Positions 9,264 to 18,977 of a stretch of 64,000 nucleotides of DNA are shown in pieces. Positions within the stretch are counted from its first letter, which is position 1. Each line of letters starts with the position of its first letter. The stretch is from NCBI RefSeq assembly GCF_020736365.1, contig NZ_CP085988.1:3044001-3108000 (forward strand). The letters run 5' to 3'. The DNA is from Clostridium sp. M62/1. Lineage in GTDB: Bacteria > Bacillota > Clostridia > Lachnospirales > Lachnospiraceae. Below the pieces are notes generated by a model. That model made no database searches and was not told the DNA's origin. It worked only from the letters and a program-made list of their open reading frames with translations. Both the position numbers and the translations under genes were made by a program.

Positions 9264-9417
9264 GGCGTCCCCTCCTTCTGACACAGGCCTTATGAACACA
9301 CCGAACCGTCTGTCCCTCTCCCCTGAACAGCTCCCGCCGGACAAGGCTTTGGCCTTTTCACACCATATGAATGAGATAAAGAAAATAGAACTCAGGTCAA
9401 ATCATTCCCTTTTTTTC

Positions 9418-10281
9418 TCACAGCCCCCCTCTTATTGCCTGGTGTACATGCTCCACGAAAATCTGCTGGATATCACCGTACTCTCCCATCCCCCGAAGTA
9501 CACATTCCACTCTGCATCCACTTTTCTCAAAAGCTCTTTTCCAGGAATCCTCCCCGCCGGCCATGTCGTTGTTGGCATGGTCTCCTGCCACAATCATGAG
9601 CGGCAGAAGAATCACCCGCTCATAATCCTGCCTCTGAACCTTTGCCATAACATCCTCCAGCGAGGGCCTCGCCTCCACTGTCCCGATGAAGAAATTCTCC
9701 ATGCCCAGCTTTTTAAAACAGGACTCCATCCTGCCATACACCTGGTTTGCCTCATGCTCCGTGCCGTGTCCCATGCAGACAATGGCTGTCCGACCGTCCT
9801 GAAATTCCCCGGTCACCCGGGCCAGGGCCTCTGCGGTCTTCTCGTAGTCGCTGATACTGTTTAAAAGAGGGCTTCCGCAGTATATTGCGTCAAACTGAGC
9901 CTCGTGCGCTCTCACGGCTGCCATCATCTTGTCATACTCCAGCCCGTTCATCACATGAGTGGGCTGGACGGCCGCCACCCGGTATCCGTCCCTTAACAGG
10001 CGTTTCAGAGCTTCCTCTACATTGTCTGTCTGATCCTCCCCTTTTTCTCTCAGATGATTGATAATCATCTGGCTTGTAAAGGCGCGGCGGATCTCCCACC
10101 CCGGAAAAGCCCGTCCCACTGCCCTCTCCACGGCTCCGATCGCATCTCTTATCTGTCCCTCATAGCTTGTGCCAAAGCTGACTACAAGGATGGCCTTTTT
10201 CCCGTCATCCTCCAAAACCCCGTCTCTTTTTATCCTCTCAACTGTCATCTGTCCGCTCTCTCCCTTTCCGGCTGCCTGCAT
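9418..10281 (-). CDS. cbiK: Anaerobic sirohydrochlorin cobaltochelatase CbiK
   Basis: About 287 residues. It inserts Co2+ into sirohydrochlorin in the early-cobalt B12 pathway. The N-terminal half begins AILVVSFGTSYEGQIRDAI. Metal-binding histidines are expected in QPTHVMNG and AGDHANND, the positions corresponding to the two histidines of Salmonella CbiK, and CMGHGTEHEANQVY lies between them. There is no signal peptide, so it is a cytoplasmic form. Starts are ambiguous: ATG 10281 has GAGAGG seven bases upstream, while ATG 10248 and GTG 10320 are also in frame. It stands alone here, with no other cobalamin genes and no visible cobalamin riboswitch. Heme or Ni chelation by a paralogue cannot be excluded. 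Confidence 0.88.
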   Translation of the reverse strand: MQAAGKGESGQMTVERIKRDGVLEDDGKKAILVVSFGTSYEGQIRDAIGAVERAVGRAFPGWEIRRAFTSQMIINHLREKGEDQTDNVEEALKRLLRDGYRVAAVQPTHVMNGLEYDKMMAAVRAHEAQFDAIYCGSPLLNSISDYEKTAEALARVTGEFQDGRTAIVCMGHGTEHEANQVYGRMESCFKKLGMENFFIGTVEARPSLEDVMAKVQRQDYERVILLPLMIVAGDHANNDMAGGEDSWKRAFEKSGCRVECVLRGMGEYGDIQQIFVEHVHQAIRGGL

Positions 10282-10367
10282 TTCCATCCCTCTCTGAAAC
10301 AGAATGCCCCGGCTTCTCACTCCTATTTTCTGCCTCGCGCGTCCATGCGCTTAGGCGCTGAGCTGTT

Positions 10368-10396
10368 ATTTTATCATGTTTATATCTGTCTGTCAA
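10368..10396 (-). promoter_or_regulatory. Promoter of cbiK
   Basis: On the minus strand TTGACA (10391-10396), a 17-bp spacer, then TAAAAT (10368-10373). The start of transcription would fall near 10361, just upstream of the cbiK starts. Confidence 0.75.
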
Positions 10397-10497
10397 AACA
10401 GCCTGACCTGCCGTCCGTCCTGTTCTCAGCCGCCTTTCTTCTGTAAATTTCTGCCTGCCAGGGTATTTTTTTGTCCGCAAGTCTGACAGAATTTTAT

Positions 10498-10543
10498 ACA
10501 GCAAAAGCCCCCGCCTGCTGCCTGGACGGCAGCCGCGGGGGCT
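10498..10543 (-). terminator. Terminator downstream of the second oppA
   Basis: AGCCCCCGC (10506-10514) and GCGGGGGCT (10535-10543) form a perfect 9-bp stem with a 20-nt loop. On the minus strand it is followed by TTTTGCT. It lies after the structured repeat at 10571-10701. Confidence 0.75.
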
Positions 10544-10570
10544 CATTACGGTTTTCTATTTTCAATTTTA

Positions 10571-10701
10571 AAAAGAATCCTGCTTCGCAGGATTCTCCGC
10601 CTGCGGCGGGTCGTGAAAGCGGCATTTTCCTTTCCGCCGGGTGAGCCAGTCTTTCGGTCACCCGGCGGCTGCCCTGAAACAGATGGATGCTCTGCATCTG
10701 T
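10571..10701 (-). repeat. Structured intergenic repeat, copy A
   Basis: Contains GAATCCTGC/GCAGGATTC (10575-10595) and CCGCC/GGCGG. An 11-bp perfect stem follows (10634-10644 with 10658-10668), then a terminal 7-bp stem ACAGATG/CATCTGT. The block from GAATCC through TTTTCC is nearly identical to copies at 18978 and 26716. It is read after the second oppA on the minus strand. The stretch 10397-10732 contains no gene. Confidence 0.8.
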
Positions 10702-10732
10702 CTGTTATAATCAGATTCTGCAGCTTTGCCGC

Positions 10733-12472
10733 TTATTCGGCTGCTGCCTCCGTCTCTGCGGCGGCTGCTGCCTCGCCGTCTGCCGGAGCCTCTGTTCCGT
10801 CACCGATATAGCCGTACATGAAGTACCAGTAGCCGTATGGAGAATGCCAGGTTCCCTGAAGCTCTGGCTTCTGTAACCAGAAGTCATTCTGGTAGGCAAT
10901 CGGTATCATAGCCATATCATTTAACAGCATCTGCTCTGCCTCATGCAGAAGTGCGTAGTGCTCTGTCTTGTCGGCCGTTGTGCGTGCCTGATCAATGAGG
11001 GCATCGTACTCAGGATTGCTGTACTTGCCGTCATTATTGCCGTTCTCTGTCTCAAACAGATTCAGCATGTTGGACGGATCATCGTAATCGTATACCCAGC
11101 CGTTGCGGGCAATATCATAGTCGCCGTTGCGGCGGGTTGGTGTGAAGGATGCCCACTCAACAATCTTGATATCCATGTTGATTCCGAGCTCGCCCCATGC
11201 GCTCTGGAGATACTCTGCCAGCGGTTTATGATAGCCGGCATCGTTCGTCATATACTCGATAGCCGGGAATCCCTCTCCGTTCGGGTAGCCTGCCTCAGCC
11301 ATCAGCTCTTTAGCCTTCGCAAGGTCTCCCTCAAAGTCGTCTGTGTGGAAGAACTCACCATACTGCTCGAGGGTCACATCTGCAAAAGAGAAGCCTGGCT
11401 CTACATCGGAAACGCCCGGGCCCACAAAATTCTTAGCTGCGGAATAGGTTCCCTGCATGATGGTATCTGCAATGTAGGCTCTGTCAAGAGCAAGGCTTAA
11501 TGCCTGGCGTACTCTCACATCCTGTAAATACTCTCTGTTTAAGTTCAGGCTGATATAGTAGGTTCCAAGGATCGGATCTACGTTGAACTCAGGATTGTCG
11601 CGAAGATTCGGAACCTCCTCTGTCGGAACATCCTTAATCATCATAACCTCGCCGGAATTATAGGCGCTGTATGCTGCGTTTACATCCTCCATCAGAACAA
11701 ACTTGATCGTGTCTGCTGTAACTGCATCTGCATTCCAGTAATTCTCATTTTTCTCCATCAGGATATGGGAGCCTGGAACCCACTCTTTGATCTTCATCGG
11801 ACCGTTGCAGACATAAGTGGACGGATCGACTGCCCATGCCTCGCCGTTTGCATCGATGGTTGCCTGCTGAACAGGGCTCATGGTTGCAAATGCACAAATC
11901 TTGTCAAAGTATACGCACGGATAGGAGAGCTCTACCACAAAGGTCTGATCATCCGGTGCGGAAACGCCCAGAGCATCCACATTTCCGTTTGACGCCTCAT
12001 CATAGCCCTTGACCATGCACAGCAGATCATAGCCATAAGGAGCAGCTGTCAGCGGATCTGCCACTCTCTTGAAGGTATATACGAAATCATTTGCTGTCAG
12101 CGGAGTGCCGTCGCTCCATTTTAAACCGTCGCGCAGATGGAAGGTATATGTAAGACCGTCATCGGAAACCTCCCAGGTTTCAGCCATTCCGCCGATGATA
12201 TTGTTGTCTTTGTCAAAGTTGAGGAGCGGCTCAAATAAATGGATGATCATATTTGCGCCGTCAATAGCGCTGTTTAACGCCGGATCGATGGTCTCCGGAT
12301 CTGGCCCTATCTCCACTACCAGATTGTTGCCGCCAGACGCCGTATCCACTGCCTGGGCATCGCCGCCTCCGGATGCAGCTGTCGTCTCGGTACCGCCGCC
12401 ACCGCCGCAGCCCGACAGCACTGTCGTGGAAAGCATCGCTGCCGCTACAAGAAGTGCAAATTTCTTTTTCAT
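10733..12472 (-). CDS. oppA: Oligopeptide-binding lipoprotein OppA (second copy)
   Basis: A 579-residue extracytoplasmic solute-binding protein of SBP family 5. The lipoprotein signal ends in LSGC with the lipidated Cys22, followed by a Gly-rich linker. The family features EIGPDPETIDPALNSAIDGA, TYTFHLRDGLKWSDG and RQALSLALDR are present. The C-terminal tail is Ala/Glu-rich. It is very similar along its whole length to the copy at 12884, so the pair is a tandem duplication. It is last in the opp operon but has its own candidate promoter at 12614-12641 and is followed by repeat A and a terminator. Peptide specificity may differ from its partner; this is inferred. Confidence 0.93.
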   Translation of the reverse strand: MKKKFALLVAAAMLSTTVLSGCGGGGGTETTAASGGGDAQAVDTASGGNNLVVEIGPDPETIDPALNSAIDGANMIIHLFEPLLNFDKDNNIIGGMAETWEVSDDGLTYTFHLRDGLKWSDGTPLTANDFVYTFKRVADPLTAAPYGYDLLCMVKGYDEASNGNVDALGVSAPDDQTFVVELSYPCVYFDKICAFATMSPVQQATIDANGEAWAVDPSTYVCNGPMKIKEWVPGSHILMEKNENYWNADAVTADTIKFVLMEDVNAAYSAYNSGEVMMIKDVPTEEVPNLRDNPEFNVDPILGTYYISLNLNREYLQDVRVRQALSLALDRAYIADTIMQGTYSAAKNFVGPGVSDVEPGFSFADVTLEQYGEFFHTDDFEGDLAKAKELMAEAGYPNGEGFPAIEYMTNDAGYHKPLAEYLQSAWGELGINMDIKIVEWASFTPTRRNGDYDIARNGWVYDYDDPSNMLNLFETENGNNDGKYSNPEYDALIDQARTTADKTEHYALLHEAEQMLLNDMAMIPIAYQNDFWLQKPELQGTWHSPYGYWYFMYGYIGDGTEAPADGEAAAAAETEAAAE

Positions 12473-12613
12473 AATATTCCTCCTTTAAAGGTTTCTATGA
12501 GAAACGCTGTCAGAGCGTGCCTCAGACGTTTTTCAGCCAGATGCTCCCCTAATGCATCATCTGCCCTTTAAACACTTTTCTTTGATAAAGCACGAAACGG
12601 AAAAGTTACATCT

Positions 12614-12641
12614 ATAATACCACAGAAAAAAAAATATGCAA
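12614..12641 (-). promoter_or_regulatory. Candidate promoter of the second oppA
   Basis: TTGCAT (minus strand, 12636-12641), a 16-bp T-rich spacer, TATTAT (12614-12619). It lies in the 410-bp gap between the two oppA genes, downstream of a terminator, so the second copy can be expressed on its own. Confidence 0.6.
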
Positions 12642-12814
12642 GCTATTTTTTTTAATATACCCGTTTATGCCGCAAAAATGATGGAAAAAAGTCAGAAAAT
12701 ATCCAAAATTGCTGAATTGTAAGTCTTTTATTCCCTGTGGTTATTTCTCCCATAATCTGACGTTTTAGATTGACGCTGCACTGCCGTCTGCGGCAGTTTT
12801 CGTATTCAGAGTCG

Positions 12815-12845
12815 AAAAAAGGCCCCGGAGAAGCTCTCCGAAGCC
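12815..12845 (-). terminator. Terminator of the first oppA
   Basis: The hairpin at 12821-12845 (GGCC..GG/CC..GGCC type stem with CGGAGA/TCTCCG core) is followed on the minus strand by six T at 12815-12820. A second small hairpin (CTGCCG/CGGCAG) lies just beyond, near 12780-12797. Confidence 0.75.
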
Positions 12846-12883
12846 TTTTCTTTTCTGCTTTTTGCAGGAATGCGCTCTTATCT

Positions 12884-14617
12884 TTACTCAGCCTGGGCTG
12901 TGCTCTCTGTGGCAGCCTCAGCAGCCTCTGTGCTCACCTTGGCCTCTGCATCATCGTCGGCCTCTGGCGCATCACCAATATAGCCGTACATGAAATACCA
13001 GTATCCGTACGGAGAGTGCCAGATTCCCTGAAGATCAGAGCTCTGCAGCCAGAAGTCATTATTGTAAGCCACAGGAATCATAGCCATGTCGTTTAACAGC
13101 ATCTGCTCTGCCTCATGGAGAAGGGCATAGTGTTCCGTCTTATCCACAGTTGTACGGGCCTGCTCGATCAGGGCATCGTACTCAGGATTATTGTATTTTC
13201 CGTCATTATTTCCGTTTGTGGACTCAAACAGATTCAGCATATTGGACGGATCGTCGTAGTCGTATACCCAGCCGTTGCGGGCAATGTCATAATCTCCGTT
13301 TCGGCGGGTTGGCGTAAAGGATGCCCACTCAACAATCTTGATGTCCATGTTGATTCCCAGCTCTCCCCATGCGCTCTGGAGATACTCTGCCAGCGGCTTA
13401 TGGTAGCCGGCGTCATTTGTCATGTACTCGATGGTCGGGAAGCCCTCTCCGTCCGGATATCCTGCTTTTGCCATAAGCTCCTTTGCCTTGGCAAGATCTC
13501 CCTCGAAATCGTCTGTGTGGAAGAACTCCCCGTACTGGGCAACCGTTGTGTCAGCGAAGGAAGAGCCTGGCTCTGCGTCAGAAACACCTGGGCCTACAAA
13601 GTTCGTAGCCGCAGAGTAGGTTCCCTGCATGATAGTATCCGCAATATACTGACGGTCAAGGGCAAGGCTTAATGCCTGGCGCACTTTTACATCCTGGAAA
13701 TACTCTCTTTCCAGATTCAGGCTCACATAGTAGGTTCCAAGAATCGGAGCTACATGAAACTCCGGATTATCGCGGAGATTCGGAACCTCCTCTGTCGGCA
13801 CGTCCCTTGTGAACATGATCTCGCCTGTGTTGTAGGCGCTGAAGGATGCGTTGGCGTCCTCCATGAGAACGAACTTGATAGTGTCGGCTGTAACAGCGTC
13901 CGCATTCCAGTAATTCTCATTCTTCTCAACAAGAATGTGGGAGCCTGGAACCCACTCCTTGATCTTCATCGGTCCGTTGCTCACATAAGTGGACGGATCT
14001 ACTGCCCACGCCTCGCCGTTTGCCTCTACAGTGGCCTGCTGAACGGGACTTAAGGCTGCAAATGCGCAGATCTTGTCAAAGTATACGCACGGATAGGAGA
14101 GCTCTACCACAAAGGTCTGATCATCCGGTGCGGAAACTGCCAGAGCATCCACGTCTCCGCCTGCCGCCTCGTCATAGCCCTTTACCATGCACAGAAGGTC
14201 ATAGGCGTAAGGAGCAGCTGTCATCGGATCTGCCATTCTCTTAAATGTATATACAAAATCATTGGCTGTAAAGTCAGAGCCGTCGCTCCACTTTAAGCCG
14301 TCGCGCAGGTGGAAGGTGTAGGTGAGGCCGTCCTCAGAAACCTCCCAGGTCTCAGCCATTCCGCCGATGATATTGTTGTCCTTGTCCATATTTAACAGCG
14401 GCTCAAATAAGTGGATGATCATATTGGACGCATCAATGGCGCTGTTTAATGCCGGATCCATGGTCTCCGGATCTGGTCCAATCTGAACCACCAGGTTATT
14501 TCCTGCCTCTGCTGCAGCACCTGTGCCTGCGCCGTCACCGCCGCTTCCTCCGCAGCCGGAAAGCACAGTCGTGGTAAGCATCGCAGCTGCCAGAAGAAGT
14601 GCAAATTTCTTTCTCAT
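12884..14617 (-). CDS. oppA: Oligopeptide-binding lipoprotein OppA (first copy)
   Basis: A 577-residue SBP family 5 lipoprotein with Cys22 in the LSGC lipobox. It is the periplasm-equivalent receptor for the OppBCDF importer encoded directly upstream. It shares long identical stretches with the neighbouring copy (for example EWASFTPTRRNGDYDIARNG and AYLQSAW-like segments). Differences cluster in the linker, the acidic tail and scattered pocket-facing positions. GAGG precedes the ATG. It ends at a terminator, so the downstream copy is probably transcribed mainly from a separate promoter. Confidence 0.94.
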   Translation of the reverse strand: MRKKFALLLAAAMLTTTVLSGCGGSGGDGAGTGAAAEAGNNLVVQIGPDPETMDPALNSAIDASNMIIHLFEPLLNMDKDNNIIGGMAETWEVSEDGLTYTFHLRDGLKWSDGSDFTANDFVYTFKRMADPMTAAPYAYDLLCMVKGYDEAAGGDVDALAVSAPDDQTFVVELSYPCVYFDKICAFAALSPVQQATVEANGEAWAVDPSTYVSNGPMKIKEWVPGSHILVEKNENYWNADAVTADTIKFVLMEDANASFSAYNTGEIMFTRDVPTEEVPNLRDNPEFHVAPILGTYYVSLNLEREYFQDVKVRQALSLALDRQYIADTIMQGTYSAATNFVGPGVSDAEPGSSFADTTVAQYGEFFHTDDFEGDLAKAKELMAKAGYPDGEGFPTIEYMTNDAGYHKPLAEYLQSAWGELGINMDIKIVEWASFTPTRRNGDYDIARNGWVYDYDDPSNMLNLFESTNGNNDGKYNNPEYDALIEQARTTVDKTEHYALLHEAEQMLLNDMAMIPVAYNNDFWLQSSDLQGIWHSPYGYWYFMYGYIGDAPEADDDAEAKVSTEAAEAATESTAQAE

Positions 14618-14734
14618 CTTGTTTCCTCCTCATAGGTACGTTAGTATAAATATTTATCTGCCGTCTGCAGCCCTGCAGGCAGGCAGTAATTCGCCTCCCT
14701 GTTTCCAGAGAGGCAAAGTTTATGACTGCTATTA

Positions 14735-15796
14735 TTAATTGATCTTGTCTAAGTGGTGACAGGCTGCATAGTGTCCCTTGGAAACCTCTCTCCACTCCGG
14801 ATCCTGCTGTGCGCACAGCTCTGTGGCGTACGGGCATCTCGTTCTGAAGTGGCAGCCGCTGGGCGGATTTACCGGGCTTGGCACGTCGCCGCTCAGCACA
14901 ATACGCTTGGACTTTCTGCTGGTTTCCGGATCTGCAATCGGAATCGCTGAGATCAGACTCTTGGTGTAGGGATGGACACTGTGGAAGGTCAGCTCGTAGC
15001 TGTCTGCAAGCTCCACCATCTTTCCCAGGTACATAACGCCGATTCGGTTGGAAATATGCTTTACGATAGACAGATCATGGGCGATAAACAGATACGTCAG
15101 CCCCATCTCGTTCTGCAGCTCCTCAAACATATTGACAACCTGAGCCTGAATGGAAACATCCAGAGCAGATACCGGCTCATCACAGACAATAAATTCCGGA
15201 TCCACAGCCAATGCGCGGGCAATGCCGACACGCTGCCTCTGGCCGCCGGAGAACTCGTGAGGATAACGGTTTGCATGCTCCGAGTTTAACCCCACCCGTT
15301 CCAGCATGCGGATGATCCTCTCCTGGCGCTCCTTGCGGTTTGCAGCCAGCTTATGAATATCGATGGCCTCGCCTACAATGTCGCCCACCGTCATACGCGG
15401 ATCCAGGCTGGCGTAAGGATCCTGGAAAACGATCTGCATCTTTCTTCTGTAGGGAAGCATATCAACCTTTGTCTTTTTCCCGTATACAGGTTTTCCATCC
15501 TCTCCGATCACCGGATTCCCGCTTTCATCCCTGAGGGGAAGATCTCCGCTGTCGAAAATCGTGGTGCCATCGTAGATAATGCGGCCGCTGGTAGGCTCAT
15601 AGAGGCGCAGAAGGGTACGTCCTGTGGTCGTCTTTCCGCAGCCGGACTCGCCTACCAGACCCAGTGTTTCTCCCTTATTAATATAGAAGGATACATCATC
15701 AACAGCCTTAACCACTTTTTTCTCAAAGAGCTTTCCGCTGGCCACAGGGAAATACTGTTTCAGATTCTGGATTTCAAGCAGCTTCTTATTTTCCAT
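14735..15796 (-). CDS. oppF: Oligopeptide ABC transporter ATPase OppF
   Basis: A 353-residue ABC ATPase. Walker A GESGCGKTTTG, signature FSGGQRQRVGIARAL, Walker B FIVCDEPVSALDV and the H-loop AHDLSIVKHIS are all present. The C-terminal oligopeptide/dipeptide extension (PSPVNPPSGCHFRTRCPYA, with four conserved Cys) is the OppD/F type that can hold an Fe-S cluster in some members. The start codon overlaps the oppD stop by one base (TGATG), indicating translational coupling. Together with OppD it powers peptide import. Confidence 0.95.
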   Translation of the reverse strand: MENKKLLEIQNLKQYFPVASGKLFEKKVVKAVDDVSFYINKGETLGLVGESGCGKTTTGRTLLRLYEPTSGRIIYDGTTIFDSGDLPLRDESGNPVIGEDGKPVYGKKTKVDMLPYRRKMQIVFQDPYASLDPRMTVGDIVGEAIDIHKLAANRKERQERIIRMLERVGLNSEHANRYPHEFSGGQRQRVGIARALAVDPEFIVCDEPVSALDVSIQAQVVNMFEELQNEMGLTYLFIAHDLSIVKHISNRIGVMYLGKMVELADSYELTFHSVHPYTKSLISAIPIADPETSRKSKRIVLSGDVPSPVNPPSGCHFRTRCPYATELCAQQDPEWREVSKGHYAACHHLDKIN

Positions 15797-16800
15797 CAGT
15801 TGTTACCTCCCTGCGCTTTCTCGAACTCGGCCTTCTGGAGCAGCCAGCAGGCGCTGTAGTGAATGTCTGACAGGTCCGTGTACTCCGGCATCTGTCTTAA
15901 GCAGATCTTCATGCAGGATTCACAGCGCGGCGCAAAGGGACATCCTGCCGGAGGGTTCAGCATGTCTACCGGTGAGCCCTCGATAGGTACAAGCCTTGTC
16001 TTTTCCTTCTCGTCCAGACGCGGAATACTGCGGAGAAGTCCCTTGGTGTACTCGTGGGACGGACGGTAGAAAATATCGTCTGTGGTACCGTACTCCACCA
16101 CCTTGCCTGCGTACATAACGGCAATCTTGTCACACATGCTGGCCACTACACCCAGATCATGAGTGATCATGATAATTGCCATACCCAGTTTTTTCTTGAG
16201 CTCCATCATCAGCTCCAGAATCTGGGCCTGAATCGTAACATCCAGGGCGGTGGTCGGCTCATCTGCAATCAGCAGCTTCGGCTCGCATGCCAGGGCAATG
16301 GCGATCATGACACGCTGGCGCATGCCGCCGGACAGCTCATGGGGATACTGCTTTAACCGCTTCTCCGGCTCATTGATTCCAACCAGAGTGAGGAGCTCTT
16401 TGGCCCTCTCCCTGGCCTCCTGCTTTGTCTTCTTTGTGTGGAGCAGGATCATCTCGCAGATCTGATTTCCAATGGTGTATACAGGGTTTAAGCTGGTCAT
16501 GGGATCCTGGAAAATCAGGGAAATCTCCTCTCCTCTGATCTTTCTCATCTGGGCCTCGTTCATCTTGTCAATCTCATGGCCGTTAAACTCGATGCTTCCG
16601 CCGATCAGACGTCCCGGATAGGCCGTCAGTCCCATGAGGCTGTACGCTGTTACAGACTTTCCAGAGCCTGACTCGCCTACGATTCCCAGAACCTCTCCCT
16701 CCTTTAAATGCAGGGATACGTCATTTAAAGCTTTCACCTCTCCGGCCGGCGTAAAGAAGGAAAGGCGCTCGTTTTTAATATTTACAAGATATTCACTCAT
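15796..16800 (-). CDS. oppD: Oligopeptide ABC transporter ATPase OppD
   Basis: A 334-residue ABC ATPase with Walker [12 protein letters not shown], signature [15 protein letters not shown], Walker [14 protein letters not shown] and the C-terminal [12 protein letters not shown] motif typical of OppD/DppD. ATG 16800 has GGAGG at a good distance; ATG 16806 is only two bases from it. It overlaps oppF and is 13 bases from the oppC stop, so the genes are clearly one operon. Confidence 0.95.
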   Translation of the reverse strand: MSEYLVNIKNERLSFFTPAGEVKALNDVSLHLKEGEVLGIVGESGSGKSVTAYSLMGLTAYPGRLIGGSIEFNGHEIDKMNEAQMRKIRGEEISLIFQDPMTSLNPVYTIGNQICEMILLHTKKTKQEARERAKELLTLVGINEPEKRLKQYPHELSGGMRQRVMIAIALACEPKLLIADEPTTALDVTIQAQILELMMELKKKLGMAIIMITHDLGVVASMCDKIAVMYAGKVVEYGTTDDIFYRPSHEYTKGLLRSIPRLDEKEKTRLVPIEGSPVDMLNPPAGCPFAPRCESCMKICLRQMPEYTDLSDIHYSACWLLQKAEFEKAQGGNN

Positions 16801-16813
16801 GCTCATTTCCTCC

Positions 16814-17854
16814 CTAGTTCTTCAGCTTCGGATCAAAGGCATCACGGAGTCCGTCACCTAAGAGGTTAAAGCTCAGGATGATGACAGAAATCATGATAGC
16901 CGGTGCAAACAGGCGGTAAGGATAGCTCTGAAGTCCGTTTAAGGCCGCACTTGCAAGGCTTCCCAGAGAAGGCATCGGCGCGTTTACGCCCAGTCCCAGG
17001 AAACTTAAAAAGCTCTCCGTAAAGATGGAGGACGGGATCTGAAGGGTAGTCGTAACGATCAGGGTTCCGATGCAGTTGGTGAGCAGGTGCTTTTTGATAA
17101 TGCGGCCGTTTGACGCGCCCAGAGCGCGGGCTGCAGTCACATACTCCTGTTCTTTCAGGATCATGATCTGGCTTCGCACGATACGTGCCATACCTACCCA
17201 GTAAAGGAGGGCGAACACCACGAAAATACTGATCAGATTGACTCCGATCAGGCCAATCCACTCAAATCCCGGCTTCATGGCCAGCTCCTTCAGCGGATAG
17301 TTCAGCACAGTAGCCAGAAGAATTACGATCAGAACGTCGGGGACCGTGTATATGATGTCTACAATACGCATCATCACCATATCCACCCAGCCTCCGAAGA
17401 ATCCGGCTATGGAGCCGTATATGGATCCTATCAAAAGAATAATGGCGGAGGCCACCAGACCTACAGTCAGAGAGACACGGCTTCCCATCATAACACGGAT
17501 GGCATAGTCGCGGCCCAGCTGATCCGTTCCCAGAATGTGGGGGAACACGTCCTCGCCGTTGGCGATTGCCTCCTGCTCTGCCTCAGAATACTCGAAAGGC
17601 GCAAGGCTGTTGCTTCCCTTTATCTGCTGCTCATACTTGTACGGATAAAACTGAGGCACGATAAAGGATAGTATAAAGATGAGAATGACAACCACAAGGC
17701 TTGTCATGGCTATTTTGTTTCTCTTAAAACGGCGCAGACCATCCTTCCAGAAGCTGACGCTCTCCCTCATTACTACAAGGCTTTTTTTCTCGTCATCTCC
17801 TGCAGGGAGGAAGTCTTCTGCCTTAAGCTGAAATGACAGTTTATTTTTCTCCAT
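16814..17854 (-). CDS. oppC: Oligopeptide ABC transporter permease OppC
   Basis: A 346-residue BPD_transp_1 permease with an N-terminal cytoplasmic stretch, first TM near residues 45-65, and OppC N-terminal features (RRFKRNKIAMTSLVVV). The EAA loop is seen in ARALGASNGRIIKKHLLTN. The C-terminus has GDGLRDAFDPKLK, which is diagnostic of OppC/DppC. It pairs with OppB and lies 14 bases after its stop. Confidence 0.95.
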   Translation of the reverse strand: MEKNKLSFQLKAEDFLPAGDDEKKSLVVMRESVSFWKDGLRRFKRNKIAMTSLVVVILIFILSFIVPQFYPYKYEQQIKGSNSLAPFEYSEAEQEAIANGEDVFPHILGTDQLGRDYAIRVMMGSRVSLTVGLVASAIILLIGSIYGSIAGFFGGWVDMVMMRIVDIIYTVPDVLIVILLATVLNYPLKELAMKPGFEWIGLIGVNLISIFVVFALLYWVGMARIVRSQIMILKEQEYVTAARALGASNGRIIKKHLLTNCIGTLIVTTTLQIPSSIFTESFLSFLGLGVNAPMPSLGSLASAALNGLQSYPYRLFAPAIMISVIILSFNLLGDGLRDAFDPKLKN

Positions 17855-17868
17855 GATTACGCTCCTCC

Positions 17869-18786
17869 CTATTTCAGTTTAATACGCGGATCAATCAGCG
17901 TGTATGCAATATCCACGATCACGTTCATCACAATAATCAGAACGGCCAGGAAAATGGTAGTACCCATGATCAGCGGATAATCACGTCCCGTGATAGCGCC
18001 GATGAACTCAGAGCCAAGTCCCGGAATGGTGAAGATCTTCTCAACAATAAAGCTTCCTGTAACTGTATAGGCTAACAGCGGTCCCAGATAGGTGACAACC
18101 GGAAGAATTGCGTTTCTCAGGGCATGCTTGAATACGCTCGCTACCCATGAAACGCCCTTCGCCCTGGCTGTTCTCATATAGTCCTGTCCCAGAACGTCCA
18201 GCATGGAGGAACGCATCAGTCTTGCGATATAGGAAGACGGATACAGGGCCAGAGCGATGACCGGCATGATGTAGTGCTTCCAGGACGTCAGTCCGTAGGT
18301 AGGAAGCAGTCCCAGCCAGTTGCTTAAAATCTGCATGAGCACCGTACAGATAACGAAACTGGGTATGGCGATTCCGCAGGTGGTAAACAGAATAATAATA
18401 TTGTCAATCAGCTTTCCTCTGTTGAACGCCGCAATACTTCCTAAGGGAACTCCGATACAGACAGCCAGCAGGATTGCCAGACCGCCGATCCTTGCGGAAA
18501 CCGGGAACTTCGTCTGAATAATCGTGTTTACTGTACGTCCTCTCTGTTTTACGCTGGGTCCCAAATCTCCATGGATAACTTTGTCCATATAGATGATATA
18601 CTGCTCTCCCAGCGGCTTATCCAAACCGTATTTCTGCTCCATTGCAGCCTGAGCCTGTGGCGTGAGCGCCTTTTCAGCCATAAATGGGCCGCCTGGCACC
18701 AGGTTCATCAGGAAGAATGTAAGAGTAGCAACCAGCCAGGCTGTAACAACCGCCAGACCAATACGCTTTAAAATGTATTTTGCCAT
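17869..18786 (-). CDS. oppB: Oligopeptide ABC transporter permease OppB
   Basis: A 305-residue permease with six predicted TM segments. The N-terminal MAKYILKRIGLAVVTAWLVA and FFLMNLVPGGPF are hallmark OppB/DppB residues. The EAA loop TARAKGVSWVASVFKHALRN and the C-terminal DIAYTLIDPRIKL are also present. It is the first gene of the operon. Upstream lie repeat B and a very strong hairpin at 18889-18938. I found no convincing -35/-10 pair there. Confidence 0.95.
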   Translation of the reverse strand: MAKYILKRIGLAVVTAWLVATLTFFLMNLVPGGPFMAEKALTPQAQAAMEQKYGLDKPLGEQYIIYMDKVIHGDLGPSVKQRGRTVNTIIQTKFPVSARIGGLAILLAVCIGVPLGSIAAFNRGKLIDNIIILFTTCGIAIPSFVICTVLMQILSNWLGLLPTYGLTSWKHYIMPVIALALYPSSYIARLMRSSMLDVLGQDYMRTARAKGVSWVASVFKHALRNAILPVVTYLGPLLAYTVTGSFIVEKIFTIPGLGSEFIGAITGRDYPLIMGTTIFLAVLIIVMNVIVDIAYTLIDPRIKLK

Positions 18787-18888
18787 AGCTTATCTCCTTT
18801 CCCGCACTGCCATATTAAAGCCATCATGTGTCGTCTATCCGCTTTCTCAGACCGTCTTTCTGACGCATCGCTGCATGCTCTGTTTCCT

Positions 18889-18938
18889 CTGTCCAGGCCG
18901 CCGGGGAAATCTGACAGTTTCCCCGGCGGCCTGGACAG
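18889..18938 (-). other. Perfect 21-bp hairpin upstream of oppB
   Basis: Bases 18889-18909 pair without mismatch with 18918-18938, leaving an 8-nt loop (TCTGACAG). The stem is GC-rich (CCAGGCCGCCGGGG core). There is no U-run on either strand, so it is not a standard terminator. It starts about 100 bases before the oppB ATG and abuts repeat B. Confidence 0.85.
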
Positions 18939-18977
18939 CCCAAAACAGCAAAGAACGTATCTGAAAGCCGAATAAGA

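Noticed and set aside
10321..10500. Cobalamin riboswitch upstream of cbiK
   Set aside because: No B12-box-like sequence is visible and the promoter lies only about 80 bases before the gene, too short for that element.
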